Below are positions 26,498 through 34,806 of a stretch of 60,090 nucleotides of DNA, piece after piece. The notes under the pieces are model-generated. The model saw only the letters and a list, made by a program, of their open reading frames with translations. It was not told the DNA's origin and ran no database searches. The stretch covers positions 1 to 60,090 of the IMG/VR virus record IMGVR_UViG_3300042486_000250; one strand, given 5' to 3'. Each line of letters opens with the position of its first letter. Within the stretch, counting starts at the first letter, position 1. The position numbers were made by a program, and so were the translations under genes. This DNA is from a virus.

Positions 26498-26917
26498 ATG
26501 AGGGTTGTAAAACGGGAACAAGAGCAAGCACAGCCAGATACCGCCTATCTTGAACGGTTGGCTGAAGAGTACAAGCGTTCTAAGGAGACACTTGCTGTCA
26601 TTGAAAAGCGCACTAATGACATGAAGAAAGAACTGTCAGTTGCTGTTGAATCTTTCGGTGATCCAGATGATAAAGGACATCTTTGGTTGACAGTAGGTGA
26701 TTTGGTCCTTAAGCGTGAGAAGCGTGTGTCTCGTTCATTTGATACACAGTCAGCAGAAGTGTGGGCTCGTGAGACGGGTCGCTGGGATGATGTGAAGATG
26801 GTGCTTGAAGTTCTTGATGAAGACAAGATCCTTGGTCTGGCATGGAATGACAAAGAACTTGAAGAGACCATCATGTCTTTTTACATTGAGAAAGAATCTT
26901 GGGCTTTTAAAGCATGA
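26498..26917 (+). CDS. coiled-coil hypothetical protein
   Basis: This encodes 139 residues. Residues about 12-52 are a charged coiled coil (AEEYKRSKETLAVIEKRTNDM). The second half is a mixed domain with VGDLVLKREKRVSRSFD and a WARETGRWDDV segment, ending in an acidic helix. The layout loosely recalls phage Gam-type nuclease inhibitors (coiled coil plus small C-terminal domain), but no clear match is visible. It sits in the replication operon and overlaps the next gene by ATGA. Confidence 0.55.
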   Translation: MRVVKREQEQAQPDTAYLERLAEEYKRSKETLAVIEKRTNDMKKELSVAVESFGDPDDKGHLWLTVGDLVLKREKRVSRSFDTQSAEVWARETGRWDDVKMVLEVLDEDKILGLAWNDKELEETIMSFYIEKESWAFKA

Positions 26918-27366
26918 GAGATGTTCTTGATTTGTTTGGAGAACTTCCTGATTACCCAGGTAAGACCAAGCCAAAAAACCGTACCGATAGTGGTAATAAA
27001 CAAAAAGACTTTGATGACCCTTTTAAAGGTGTCTCAAAGCGTATTGCCACCATCGGGGGAACACCTCGTGAGTTGTATACCATAGGTTCAGTTGCCAAGA
27101 TACTTGGTCGCTCTGCGGTTACACTTCGTAAATGGGAGAGTAAAGGGTGGATTCCTGCTCCCACATACCGAACCTCAAAAGCAAGTGGTGCGGAGTTGTT
27201 AAACACCGACCGTAAGGGGTATCGTCTCTACTCCCGTGAGCAGGTGGAAGTGTTGTTAGAAGCACTGACACTAAGTAATCTCATGGGGGAGAGAAACCCT
27301 AGTTGGCAAGACGCCAACAATTGGGTATCTTTCATTAATCACACAAAAGCCAATTGGCCCAAGTAA
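26914..27366 (+). CDS. MerR-like helix-turn-helix protein
   Basis: This encodes 150 residues. Residues about 55-110 (YTIGSVAKILGRSAVTLRKWESKGWIP, then a YRLYSREQVEVLLEAL helix) match the MerR/excisionase-type winged helix, including the R-x-Y-x-x-x-Q-V wing. An extra loop sits between helix and wing. There is no effector domain. The basic N terminus has a DFDDPF stretch. It may regulate the operon or act as a DNA-binding replication accessory. Confidence 0.7.
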   Translation: MRDVLDLFGELPDYPGKTKPKNRTDSGNKQKDFDDPFKGVSKRIATIGGTPRELYTIGSVAKILGRSAVTLRKWESKGWIPAPTYRTSKASGAELLNTDRKGYRLYSREQVEVLLEALTLSNLMGERNPSWQDANNWVSFINHTKANWPK

Positions 27367-27378
27367 GGAGCAAACAAC

Positions 27379-28095
27379 ATGGGAAGATGGGATAACGAGT
27401 TTGAGGATGACGAGACAGAGTTCTCTGAACCTTCTAAGTCAACCGCACCAACAGGTCTTACACGCAAGGCACCAAGCCTTGTAGAAGATGACGCACCTGC
27501 ACGCAAAGTCGTTCGTAGTGGTTGGGGAAGCACCGACCGTTCAACACCAACGAGTAGCGATGATTTTGCAAAGCGTCTTAAGGTAACAGAGGACATTCAG
27601 ATCATCAAGTTCATTGAGGACGCACCATACGCTCGCTACCGCCAGCACTGGGTAGAGCGCAAGGGTCAAATGTCTTTTACTTGTATTGCTGACATGGAGT
27701 CTGGCACTTCTTGCCCACTTTGTGAAGCAGGTAATCGTCCGTCATGGCGCTTTAACTTCAATGTCATTCTCTTGACAGCAGGGGAAGAGCCAGTGCTTCG
27801 TTCATACGAAGTTGGTGCACGAGTCATTGACCAGTTGAAAAACTTCAACGACCACCCAGCAATGGGACCTCTTCCTAAGCACTACTGGACAGTATCTCGT
27901 TCAGGTAAGGGAGCAACCACTGCTACCAACCATCAGATGGTTCGTGAGGGCGACCTTGATGAATGGGGTATTGAGGCATTGACTAGTGAAGCACTCAAGC
28001 ATTTCAGTGGCACTGCGTATACCGATGAGATCATCCGTACACCATCTCGTAAGACACTCGCTGAAGTTGCACTTGAGATTCAGACAGACGACTGA
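27379..28095 (+). CDS. putative ssDNA-binding protein, T4 gp32-like
   Basis: This is a 238-residue protein with AAGGAG before its ATG. The N-terminal 65 residues are acidic and likely flexible. The core has IQIIKFIEDAPYARYRQHWVER, then SFTCIADMESGTSCPLCEAG, a pattern I associate with gp32-like binding proteins of actinophages, in which a zinc cluster of Cys residues stabilises an OB fold. Single-strand binding proteins coat the template for the polymerase, whose gene follows directly with a one-base overlap. The C-terminal end is acidic, as usual for partner binding. Confidence 0.7.
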   Translation: MGRWDNEFEDDETEFSEPSKSTAPTGLTRKAPSLVEDDAPARKVVRSGWGSTDRSTPTSSDDFAKRLKVTEDIQIIKFIEDAPYARYRQHWVERKGQMSFTCIADMESGTSCPLCEAGNRPSWRFNFNVILLTAGEEPVLRSYEVGARVIDQLKNFNDHPAMGPLPKHYWTVSRSGKGATTATNHQMVREGDLDEWGIEALTSEALKHFSGTAYTDEIIRTPSRKTLAEVALEIQTDD

Positions 28096-30143
28096 TGTCT
28101 TACGGCGTTGTAACAACGCTTGATGAAGTTAGGGAAGCCGTAGCCGTTATCCAAGCCCACGGAGCCTTTGCATTTGATGTGGAGACCCGTGGGAACTTGG
28201 AACGGCATCCCGACCTCTTAGAGTTTGTTGAATCAGATTGGAAGACACATCTTTCCAAGTTGAAGAGTCCTAGCCCAGAGATTGCTCGTAAGGCTAAGGA
28301 AAACATTGAGGCTAAATACCGCAGTGAACTTGCTCTTGACCCACTTCGTAATGAAGTGTTCTGGATCTCTCTTGCTACCTACGGTCATTCTTGGGCTATC
28401 CCAATGGGTCACCGTGTTGGTATCACTTTGGTACCAGAAGAAGTAGGTGATGGTTCTACAACACCTCCTGAGGGTTACCGAAAGAAGTTAAAGAACGGTG
28501 AGGAATCCATGGCTAAAGCCAAGTATGTGATTCCTGCTGTGATGTCTGAACCACCAGAGCAGTTAGATCGTTCTGAGGTGCTTGAGGTATTGCGACCATT
28601 GTTCTTTAGTGACGCTGTCAAGATTGGACACAATGTCAAGTTTGATGCTCGCTCTATTGGTAAGTACTACGGAGAGATTCCAGCGGGACCTTTCTTTGAC
28701 ACCATCTTAATGCAACACATCCTTGATGAGAACCTCATGAGTTACTCCATGGAGCAGGTAGTGCTCAACAACTTCCGTACACATTCGCATGGTCGTGAAG
28801 GGAAGTTGGGCGCAATCATTGAGCGTGTTCCATTTGATAAAGCGGCACGCTATGTACACCTTGACGCTCGTTGGACATGGTCTCTTTACACACGCATGTG
28901 GAGACTCATTAGTGCTAATGAGGAGTTGGAGAAGGCATTCAAACTGGATGTTGAAGTTGTCCGTGTTCTGATGGAAATGGAAGACAACGGAATCCTGGTG
29001 GATAGTCGTGCACTCAAGCGTTTAGGTAAAGAGTTAGATACCAAGTTGCGTGATGTAATTCTTGCTATCAGTGAGCATTCTTTTGTTGGGTTCAATCCTG
29101 ACTCTAATCCACACAAGCAGGCTCTCTTATTCAACAAGAAGCGTGAAGGTGGTCTGGCGTTAAAGCCTGTGAAGAAGACAGCCAAGGGTGCTCCGTCTGT
29201 TGATGAAGAGTCACTCCAGAAGTTGAAGCATGAACATCCAGTGATCCCACTTCTCTTGGAATACTCTGAAACACAGAAACTTAAATCAACATATGTTGAT
29301 GGTCTTATCCCTAAGTTAAACAACAGTAAGTTGCACCCATCATTTCACCTGCACCGAACAGCAACGGGTCGTCTGTCCTCTAGTAACCCAAACCTTCAAA
29401 ACATTCCACGCTCATCCAGCATCCGCAGTTTGTTCGTTGCACCTGAGGGTCATCAGTTGCTTGTGGCTGACTACGACCAAATTGAATTGCGTGTTATGGC
29501 GATGTTCTCTCAAGATAAGCAGTTGCTACGAATCTTTAGAAACAACGAGGACATTCACGCAGGAGCAGCCGCATTGTTGTTTAAGAAGCCACTTGAAGAA
29601 GTGACTAATGAAGAACGACAGATTGGTAAGGGAGTTAACTTCCTCACTGCATACGGTGGTGGACCACATAAGTTGGCAAACACCACAGGCATCTCTGTAG
29701 ATGATGCTCGTGAAATGATTGACCAGTACTACAAGCAGTTCGCAGGTCTTACCGAATGGAAACACCGTGTGATTGAAACAGGAAGAAGGAAAGGTTTTGT
29801 TTCCACCATTGCTGGTCGCCGTAGGCGATTGCCTGATCTTAATGACAACAATGACTACACAAGGTCACGGGCTGAGAGACAGGCTGTCAATGCTGTTGTC
29901 CAGGGTTCTGCGGCTGATATCTGTAAAGAAGCCATGGTAGACATCGCAAAGGTGTTGAGGAACACTGGAGCAAATTTACTTGTACAAGTTCATGACGAAC
30001 TTGTGGTCTCTGTACCAGACGACATCATTGAAGAATTAACCCCCAAGTTCATGGAAGCCATGGGTCATGGTCGTATCGTTAGTGGTGTACCACTCGTTGT
30101 ATCAGCAGATACGGCGTATAGTTGGGCGGAGGCTAAAGGATGA
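28095..30143 (+). CDS. family A DNA polymerase with 3'-5' exonuclease
   Basis: This is a 682-residue replicative polymerase. The exonuclease domain (about 20-270) has FDVET (D28, E30), a GHNVKFDARSIGKYYG motif II and a YVHLDARWTW motif III. The polymerase domain carries RTATGRLSSSNPNLQNIP, motif A VADYDQIELR (D459), the motif B helix (RQIGKGVNFLTAYGGGP) and motif C VHDEL (H633-D634-E635). In motif B the aromatic position is Phe/Leu-like (VNFLTAYG), a site that in family A enzymes affects dideoxynucleotide choice. The protein lacks a 5' nuclease domain. It overlaps both neighbours. Confidence 0.93.
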   Translation: MSYGVVTTLDEVREAVAVIQAHGAFAFDVETRGNLERHPDLLEFVESDWKTHLSKLKSPSPEIARKAKENIEAKYRSELALDPLRNEVFWISLATYGHSWAIPMGHRVGITLVPEEVGDGSTTPPEGYRKKLKNGEESMAKAKYVIPAVMSEPPEQLDRSEVLEVLRPLFFSDAVKIGHNVKFDARSIGKYYGEIPAGPFFDTILMQHILDENLMSYSMEQVVLNNFRTHSHGREGKLGAIIERVPFDKAARYVHLDARWTWSLYTRMWRLISANEELEKAFKLDVEVVRVLMEMEDNGILVDSRALKRLGKELDTKLRDVILAISEHSFVGFNPDSNPHKQALLFNKKREGGLALKPVKKTAKGAPSVDEESLQKLKHEHPVIPLLLEYSETQKLKSTYVDGLIPKLNNSKLHPSFHLHRTATGRLSSSNPNLQNIPRSSSIRSLFVAPEGHQLLVADYDQIELRVMAMFSQDKQLLRIFRNNEDIHAGAAALLFKKPLEEVTNEERQIGKGVNFLTAYGGGPHKLANTTGISVDDAREMIDQYYKQFAGLTEWKHRVIETGRRKGFVSTIAGRRRRLPDLNDNNDYTRSRAERQAVNAVVQGSAADICKEAMVDIAKVLRNTGANLLVQVHDELVVSVPDDIIEELTPKFMEAMGHGRIVSGVPLVVSADTAYSWAEAKG

Positions 30144-30508
30144 GTGCAATTGACAGGAGAATGTATTATCTGATGCTTTCCCCTTCTATGGGTCAAGGTT
30201 TTGCAGAAGATGTTGGTTTCTCCACACCTTCAGAAGAAGTACAAGAAGCGGAGACATACGAGGTAATTTCTCGCTGGGCTTTACTTACTTCTATGGGGTT
30301 GCTTGAAGAAATAATTCAATGTTCTGATTGGTTCTGTGAACTAAAGGACATCCATGAATTGTCTGAAGAAACTAAAGATGAGTTTCATAGAACACTTGTT
30401 TCACACGGCGTTGCTCTTGTGAATAAACTGTTGGACTCAGAAAAAGTTATTTTAATGCTGGAAGACACAGACCTACTTGATCTTGAAGGAGATGATTACG
30501 ATGACTGA
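30140..30508 (+). CDS. hypothetical acidic helical protein
   Basis: This encodes 122 residues, coupled to the polymerase stop by ATGA. It is mostly helical and very acidic, with a DLLDLEGDDYDD end. No catalytic motif or family is seen. Its position between polymerase and zinc-ribbon genes suggests a replication accessory, but this is only context. Confidence 0.5.
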   Translation: MSAIDRRMYYLMLSPSMGQGFAEDVGFSTPSEEVQEAETYEVISRWALLTSMGLLEEIIQCSDWFCELKDIHELSEETKDEFHRTLVSHGVALVNKLLDSEKVILMLEDTDLLDLEGDDYDD

Positions 30509-30905
30509 TTGGTGGTCAAAGAAACTTGCTGGAGAGAACCCAACTCCACAGCGTTCACTTACAACTCCCCCCACTTCTCCTCCTTTGCGTATTCCTACAT
30601 CTACTCCGATGCAGTCTCCACAACAGCAACAACAGAATGTTGTGCAACAAGGTGGTCGTCAAGAGTTACTTGACCCAAGCCGTGGAGCCAATGAGCAGAT
30701 TGATATGAGCACTGCAATTCGTATGTGGCAAGGTGGGGAAGCCACACGAAAAGAAGGTAACATGACCTGCCCAGATTGCGGAAGCATTTATGTTTTCAGC
30801 AGAACGGGGCGTGGTCATAACACCATGATTAACGGTGCAAGCCCAGCACCACGCTGTTACGAGTGTGGTTGGAACGGCATGTACGATCAAGCACTACCGA
30901 GGTAA
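30501..30905 (+). CDS. zinc-ribbon protein with Pro/Gln-rich N terminus
   Basis: I chose ATG 30501, which lies 9 nt after AAGGAG; this gives 134 residues. A Pro/Thr/Gln-rich, probably disordered stretch (including a run of five Gln) covers about residues 12-55. The C-terminal domain has CPDC and CYEC pairs about 33 residues apart, a classic zinc ribbon. It could recruit nucleic acid or proteins to the replisome. It precedes recA by 4 nt. Confidence 0.6.
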   Translation: MTDWWSKKLAGENPTPQRSLTTPPTSPPLRIPTSTPMQSPQQQQQNVVQQGGRQELLDPSRGANEQIDMSTAIRMWQGGEATRKEGNMTCPDCGSIYVFSRTGRGHNTMINGASPAPRCYECGWNGMYDQALPR

Positions 30906-30909
30906 CAAA

Positions 30910-31929
30910 ATGTCAGAATACGAATCACTTCAATCCATCATCGCATCAGTTAAGAAGAAGTACGGTGATGGAAGTATCGTCCGAGGTTCTGATGTTCGTG
31001 AGATGATCCCACGCATCACCACTGGTGTCTTGTCCTACGACTTAATGCTTGGCGGAGGTTGGCCTGTTAACCAGTGGAGTGAAATCATCGGTGAAGAGTC
31101 ATCAGGTAAGACCGCTATGGCATTCAAGACCATTGCGGCTAACCAAGCACTTGACCCAGAGTTTTGCGCCATGTGGATTGCGGCTGAGGACTTTGTTCCT
31201 GAGTATGCAAAGGCAATTGGCGTAGACCTTGATCGCCTCTGGATTGTAGAGAACAACATCATGGAGCAGGTGTATGACCTTGCTATCCGTGCGCTGGACA
31301 ACCGTGCAGTTGACATGATTGTTATTGACTCTTTGCCTGCGCTTGTTCCAGACGCAGAAGCAGAGAAGATGATGGAAGAGTTCACCGTTGGTCTTGGTGC
31401 TCGCCTTACTGGCAAATTCTTCCGCAAGTCTTCTAAGTCACAGAAGCGTTCATTGATTGAAGACGACCGTGGTTGCACTGGTCTCATTATTAACCAGTGG
31501 CGTGAGAAGATCGGCGTTATGTGGGGAGACAACCGCACCACACCAGGTGGTAAAGCAAAGAACTTTCACTACTTCTGTCGTGTTGAAGTCAAGCGTGATG
31601 AATGGCTCAAGGAGAAAGACGAAACCGTTGGTCAGTCAGTCAAGGGTCGTACCATCAAGAACAAGACACACCGCCCACAGCAGTCAGCCATTGTTGACTT
31701 CTACTTTGCAGACGCAACTAACTTTGAGTTTGGCGACTTTGATGTCATCAAGGACATGGTAAACATCGGCATTGCATCCAACATCATTGAGCGTGCAGGT
31801 GCGTTCTACTCATACGGTGGAGAGCGTTGGCAAGGTAAAGACAAGGCACTTGCTGGTGTCCGTGAAGACCTTGACATGCAAGCAAGTCTTCGCAAGGATG
31901 TCTTTGAGAAGCACGGTATTGAACTGTGA
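30910..31929 (+). CDS. RecA-like recombinase
   Basis: The ATG at 30910 gives 339 residues. Walker A is GEESSGKT (61-68) and Walker B is MIVIDSLPAL near residue 140. The GGGWPVNQWSEI lead-in and the INQWREKIGVMWGDNRTTPGGKAKNF segment (loop L2 region with the TPGG motif) are RecA-like. It forms filaments on single-stranded DNA and drives strand exchange. Nuclease and resolvase genes follow at once, so the phage appears to carry its own recombination pathway. Confidence 0.88.
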   Translation: MSEYESLQSIIASVKKKYGDGSIVRGSDVREMIPRITTGVLSYDLMLGGGWPVNQWSEIIGEESSGKTAMAFKTIAANQALDPEFCAMWIAAEDFVPEYAKAIGVDLDRLWIVENNIMEQVYDLAIRALDNRAVDMIVIDSLPALVPDAEAEKMMEEFTVGLGARLTGKFFRKSSKSQKRSLIEDDRGCTGLIINQWREKIGVMWGDNRTTPGGKAKNFHYFCRVEVKRDEWLKEKDETVGQSVKGRTIKNKTHRPQQSAIVDFYFADATNFEFGDFDVIKDMVNIGIASNIIERAGAFYSYGGERWQGKDKALAGVREDLDMQASLRKDVFEKHGIEL

Positions 31930-32249
31930 ACCTTGAAGAGAAGCGTCAGATCATGAAGACTTCTCGTAAGCAGGAGCAGAGAACTGCTGACACTTACAAG
32001 GGAAGCCGTAATGCTGGCTCAGGTTCTTTCTGGCTACGCAAAAATGATGTGCGTTCAGCAGAGTTTTTATTTGAAAACAAGTTCACTACTAACAAGAAGT
32101 CCATCACCTTAAAAGAGGTTGACCTTCGTGAGTTGGTTGAGCGAGCGATTGTGGAAGATCGTATGCCCGTACTTCAGTTTGACCTTGCAGGTCGTAGGTA
32201 TGTGGTTCTTGCTGAAGATGACTTTATTGAAATGACAGGTGCAGAATGA
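31926..32249 (+). CDS. small PD-(D/E)XK resolvase-like nuclease
   Basis: The GTG start at 31926 overlaps the recA stop and gives 107 residues. The sequence NDVRSAEFLFENKFTTNKKS gives D41 and E50-N-K52, as in small restriction-fold resolvases of phages. A hydrophobic strand-helix set follows (MPVLQFDLAGRRYVVL). Such proteins cut branched DNA. I infer this from motif and recA context, not a confirmed match. Confidence 0.6.
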   Translation: MNLEEKRQIMKTSRKQEQRTADTYKGSRNAGSGSFWLRKNDVRSAEFLFENKFTTNKKSITLKEVDLRELVERAIVEDRMPVLQFDLAGRRYVVLAEDDFIEMTGAE

Positions 32250-33181
32250 CACTCAAGACAGAAGACATGAAGAGGCTCTTAAACAGCCCTCACAGGCTCT
32301 TAGCGCCCGTTGAGCGGCTCTTGTTGGAGCAGAATGCCAAGAACAATGAAGAGCGTGATTCATTGCATTTACATCCCTCTGAGATTTGTAAAAAGGATTG
32401 GTGCCCACGATCCTCTTGGTACAAGATCACTGGATACCCAGGACCATCAGAGTCTTTTTCTTTACAGCGTTTAAACATTTTTGCTGAAGGTCACCTTATC
32501 CATGAGAAGTGGCAGAAGTGGTTAAAGCAGGCTGGTGTTCTGCTAGAGGCAGAGGTACCCATCAAGGATGTAGAGCACCACATCATTGGTCATGCTGATG
32601 GAATCATTAGTGATAAGCACGGGAAGGCTGTCTTAGAAATTAAGAGTCTCGGTGTTGGTACTGTGCGTATGGAAGACTACGCATTGTTTGCACCCTACGC
32701 TCGTGGAGACATAAACATTGATGCTCTTTGGGCGAGTATTAAAAAACCTTTTCCATCACATGTTCGTCAAACACAGTTGTACATGCATTGTCTTGGTATT
32801 CATGAGGCATTAATTCTTTACGAATGGAAAGCAAACCAAGATGTCAAGGAGTTTACAATTCATTATCAGCCTGATATTGTTGACTCCATCCTAGCCTCAT
32901 GCCATACCGTGGTTCGTGCGTTAGAAGATAATGAACCACCAGTACGACCATCATGGTTAGATCAAACCCATCGGGTATGCAAGAGTTGCCCATACAAAAA
33001 GCAGTGTTATAACAATGAGGACAGTAGTGACAACAGACAAAGTACGGACAGTAATCAGGGCAGGGGATGGGGACCTTCTCCCAAATCCTCTGAGCACATT
33101 TCTTCGGAAGTTTCCGCTCCCCGATCGCCCGAACGACACGATTCCGACTCTTCCAGAGAACCTAGACGAATTAACCGATAG
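32246..33181 (+). CDS. Cas4/RecB-like exonuclease, probably iron-sulfur
   Basis: This is a 311-residue protein. The RecB nuclease core shows GHAD (D118), the LEIKS motif (E131, K133) and the QTQLY helix (Q175-Y179). C48, with C53 near it, and C245, C248 and C254 at the C-terminal side follow the AddB/Cas4 layout that holds a 4Fe-4S cluster. Such enzymes resect DNA ends before RecA loading. The last 55 residues are low complexity (Ser, Arg, Asp) and are encoded where the next gene overlaps, so they are likely an overprinted, non-essential tail. Confidence 0.75.
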   Translation: MTLKTEDMKRLLNSPHRLLAPVERLLLEQNAKNNEERDSLHLHPSEICKKDWCPRSSWYKITGYPGPSESFSLQRLNIFAEGHLIHEKWQKWLKQAGVLLEAEVPIKDVEHHIIGHADGIISDKHGKAVLEIKSLGVGTVRMEDYALFAPYARGDINIDALWASIKKPFPSHVRQTQLYMHCLGIHEALILYEWKANQDVKEFTIHYQPDIVDSILASCHTVVRALEDNEPPVRPSWLDQTHRVCKSCPYKKQCYNNEDSSDNRQSTDSNQGRGWGPSPKSSEHISSEVSAPRSPERHDSDSSREPRRINR

Positions 33182-33548
33182 CAACCTCATGAACTTGTAC
33201 ACCGAGTTCATGGCGTGGGTGTCTTACACCAAATCAGAGTTAGTCCAGACAGAGATTGAAGAAGACCGAAAGGCTCACATCCTTAAAGTTACTGAGGCAA
33301 GAGCAATCATTGACCAGACGGTTGAGAAGGTAAAGGGTGACACTGTTACTCTTGCTAAGGCTCGCCGTGACATTGACGAGTTTGTGTTAGAAGCACAGGA
33401 CGCTTACCTGGGTGCACGAGCACTTCGTAAGTTGACAGAGGCTGTGTTTGATCGCTGTGAGCGTGGAGCACAAGTACTTAGTCGTGAACTAAGTCGCCGT
33501 ATCGGTCTAGCCCCTAAAGAATATAAACAAGCAAGGTACTCAGCATGA
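33015..33548 (+). CDS. conserved coiled-coil protein overlapping the nuclease gene
   Basis: The frame gives 177 residues from ATG 33015; GTG 33027, six bases after GAGG, is an alternative start. The pattern TLPENLDELTDSNLMNLYTEFMAWVSYTKSEL recurs in small uncharacterised actinophage proteins, so the overlapped N-terminal part is likely real. The middle and end are helical and charged, rich in Glu and Arg. Function unknown. Overlap with the upstream gene is 167 nt, unusually long for this genome. Confidence 0.6.
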   Translation: MRTVVTTDKVRTVIRAGDGDLLPNPLSTFLRKFPLPDRPNDTIPTLPENLDELTDSNLMNLYTEFMAWVSYTKSELVQTEIEEDRKAHILKVTEARAIIDQTVEKVKGDTVTLAKARRDIDEFVLEAQDAYLGARALRKLTEAVFDRCERGAQVLSRELSRRIGLAPKEYKQARYSA

Positions 33549-33805
33549 GCAATCCAAGATTTAAATACGCAGGTGGCACACATGTTGCCCTTCGGTACAT
33601 CCAAATGAAGAGAGGAACGGTTGCTACCGTCTCTGATGTTCTAAAGATGTTTCCAAATAAGTTTGACAAGCCATCTCGTGCTAAAGAAGCATTAGAGATC
33701 TTGGCTAAGAACCGTTTGATATCTCCTAAGGATAGTGGTTGGGTCATCAATGACCGTGGTTCCGATTACCTGCGAGTCACAGCATCTGCCTACAAGGGTG
33801 GATGA
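33545..33805 (+). CDS. small winged-helix-like protein
   Basis: This encodes 86 residues, linked by ATGA to the preceding gene. The order TVATVSDVLKMFPNKFDKPSRAKEALEILAKNRLI then GWVINDRGSDYL looks like a winged-helix DNA-binding domain with the final strand pair. No effector part. It could be a local repressor. Confidence 0.6.
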   Translation: MSNPRFKYAGGTHVALRYIQMKRGTVATVSDVLKMFPNKFDKPSRAKEALEILAKNRLISPKDSGWVINDRGSDYLRVTASAYKGG

Positions 33806-33930
33806 TGTCTGAAGAAAAGAATCTAGAGACGGCACAAGAAGTAATTAAACAACTTCATGAGATTTGTCAAAAGTTACATGAAGAGAATGAACGCTTAAAA
33901 GAAAAGATTCGTACTTTTTACGGTCATTAG
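33802..33930 (+). CDS. 41-residue coiled-coil peptide
   Basis: ATG at 33805 (or 33802 in the same frame) to TAG at 33928 gives 41 residues of charged heptad-like helix (VIKQLHEICQKLHEENERLKEKIR). It overlaps the upstream stop by ATGA. Too short for a family call. Confidence 0.5.
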   Translation: MMSEEKNLETAQEVIKQLHEICQKLHEENERLKEKIRTFYGH

Positions 33931-33947
33931 TAGTTGCCAAAGACAGA

Positions 33948-33975
33948 TGTTGGGGATAAGTTATCTCTCCCAACA
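33948..33975 (+). other. stem-loop upstream of a small membrane-protein gene
   Basis: TGTTGGG at 33948-33954 pairs with CCCAACA at 33969-33975, and inner GAT/ATC bases extend the stem. It ends one base before the AAGGAG of the next gene. No U-run follows. It may be an mRNA-end or translation-control structure. Confidence 0.4.
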
Positions 33976-33986
33976 CAAGGAGCAAT

Positions 33987-34187
33987 ATGTCCACATTTTT
34001 ATTCTTAATTGCCATTGGTTGTAGTTACTACATGGGGTACCTTAAGAATCGTGGTGAATACCGAGAACTTCGTAATGATTTTCGTACTTTGGTGTATGAG
34101 GACGAACAAGTTATTTCTGATTACCGCAAACATATTCGTCACCTTGAATCAGAGATAGCACGATTGGAGCGTTTGGCTAATGGGTGA
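33987..34187 (+). CDS. small single-span membrane protein with coiled coil
   Basis: This encodes 66 residues after AAGGAG. Residues about 3-18 (FLFLIAIGCSYYMGY) form a membrane segment, followed by a charged helix with heptad pattern up to the C terminus. The orientation is probably N-out, C-in, given the basic flank. Small proteins of this kind may alter host envelope functions or act as spanin-like factors; neither can be shown here. Confidence 0.55.
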   Translation: MSTFLFLIAIGCSYYMGYLKNRGEYRELRNDFRTLVYEDEQVISDYRKHIRHLESEIARLERLANG

Positions 34188-34260
34188 TTTCCTTATTCAG
34201 ATCATAATGTTGAGTGCCGTATTTTCATGCGGACTTTTAATGGGACAGAAAGTTAAATAA
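34180..34260 (+). CDS. 26-residue single-span peptide
   Basis: ATG 34180 to TAA 34258 gives 26 residues, mostly one hydrophobic span (FLIQIIMLSAVFSCGLLMG). It overlaps the preceding gene by 8 nt, and the next ATG follows its stop directly. Membrane context is shared with its neighbour, so the two may work together. Confidence 0.4.
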   Translation: MGDFLIQIIMLSAVFSCGLLMGQKVK

Positions 34261-34410
34261 ATGAGCAACGAACCAAAAAACACAGAAGAACCAGAAACTA
34301 CTTTTGCAGAACAAGTAAGAGAGTCCGTAGATTTCATCGTTGATATGATGAACTCAGGTAGACCAAATCCTAAAGATGTTTATCCTCCAGGTAGATACCA
34401 AGGGGATTAA
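34261..34410 (+). CDS. 49-residue hypothetical protein
   Basis: ATG 34261 directly follows the upstream TAA, and the TAA overlaps the next ATG, an arrangement seen throughout this region. The protein is acidic at the N terminus, with a helix (AEQVRESVDFIVDMMN) and a Pro/Gly/Tyr tail. No family recognised. Confidence 0.5.
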   Translation: MSNEPKNTEEPETTFAEQVRESVDFIVDMMNSGRPNPKDVYPPGRYQGD

Positions 34411-34598
34411 TGGCAATCGGAAGTGAAGCCGAGATTGGCGCAGTCTTTGCCGTTTGGAAAGACATGTCAGACAGTGACCGACAAGCCTGGTGGCAGTACA
34501 TGTATGACAACTGGAACCCACTTATGAAGGGGTACGCCACGCTGGTGCATCACAAGGACAACAAGTTTTACAAGGGAGAAAGAGCAACCAATGTTTAA
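34410..34598 (+). CDS. 62-residue hypothetical protein
   Basis: This encodes a helical, Trp-rich protein (VWKDMSDSDRQAWWQYMYDNW) coupled to both neighbours. It is followed within 8 nt of overlap by the next gene. No family recognised. Confidence 0.5.
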   Translation: MAIGSEAEIGAVFAVWKDMSDSDRQAWWQYMYDNWNPLMKGYATLVHHKDNKFYKGERATNV

Positions 34599-34806
34599 AG
34601 CAAAGAAATACTGGAAGAAAAAGTACGAGCAAAGTTTTGATCGTGAGTTCAATGCATTGCTTGAGCGAGAGTTGGCGATGACCCTCCTTCGCAGGCTGAT
34701 TCAGGCTCTAGAGATTGACGGCTTTGGGCATGTCAAGGACATCCACGCTGGTGATGCCACACAGATCTATCATGAGTATCTAGACGGCTTCATTACAAAG
34801 AACTAA
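34591..34806 (+). CDS. 71-residue hypothetical protein
   Basis: A basic N-terminal helix (FKAKKYWKKKYEQSFD) is followed by a helical segment and a short ending with HEYLDGFITKN. Ribosome site GGGAG lies upstream, inside the previous gene. Function unknown. Confidence 0.5.
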   Translation: MFKAKKYWKKKYEQSFDREFNALLERELAMTLLRRLIQALEIDGFGHVKDIHAGDATQIYHEYLDGFITKN

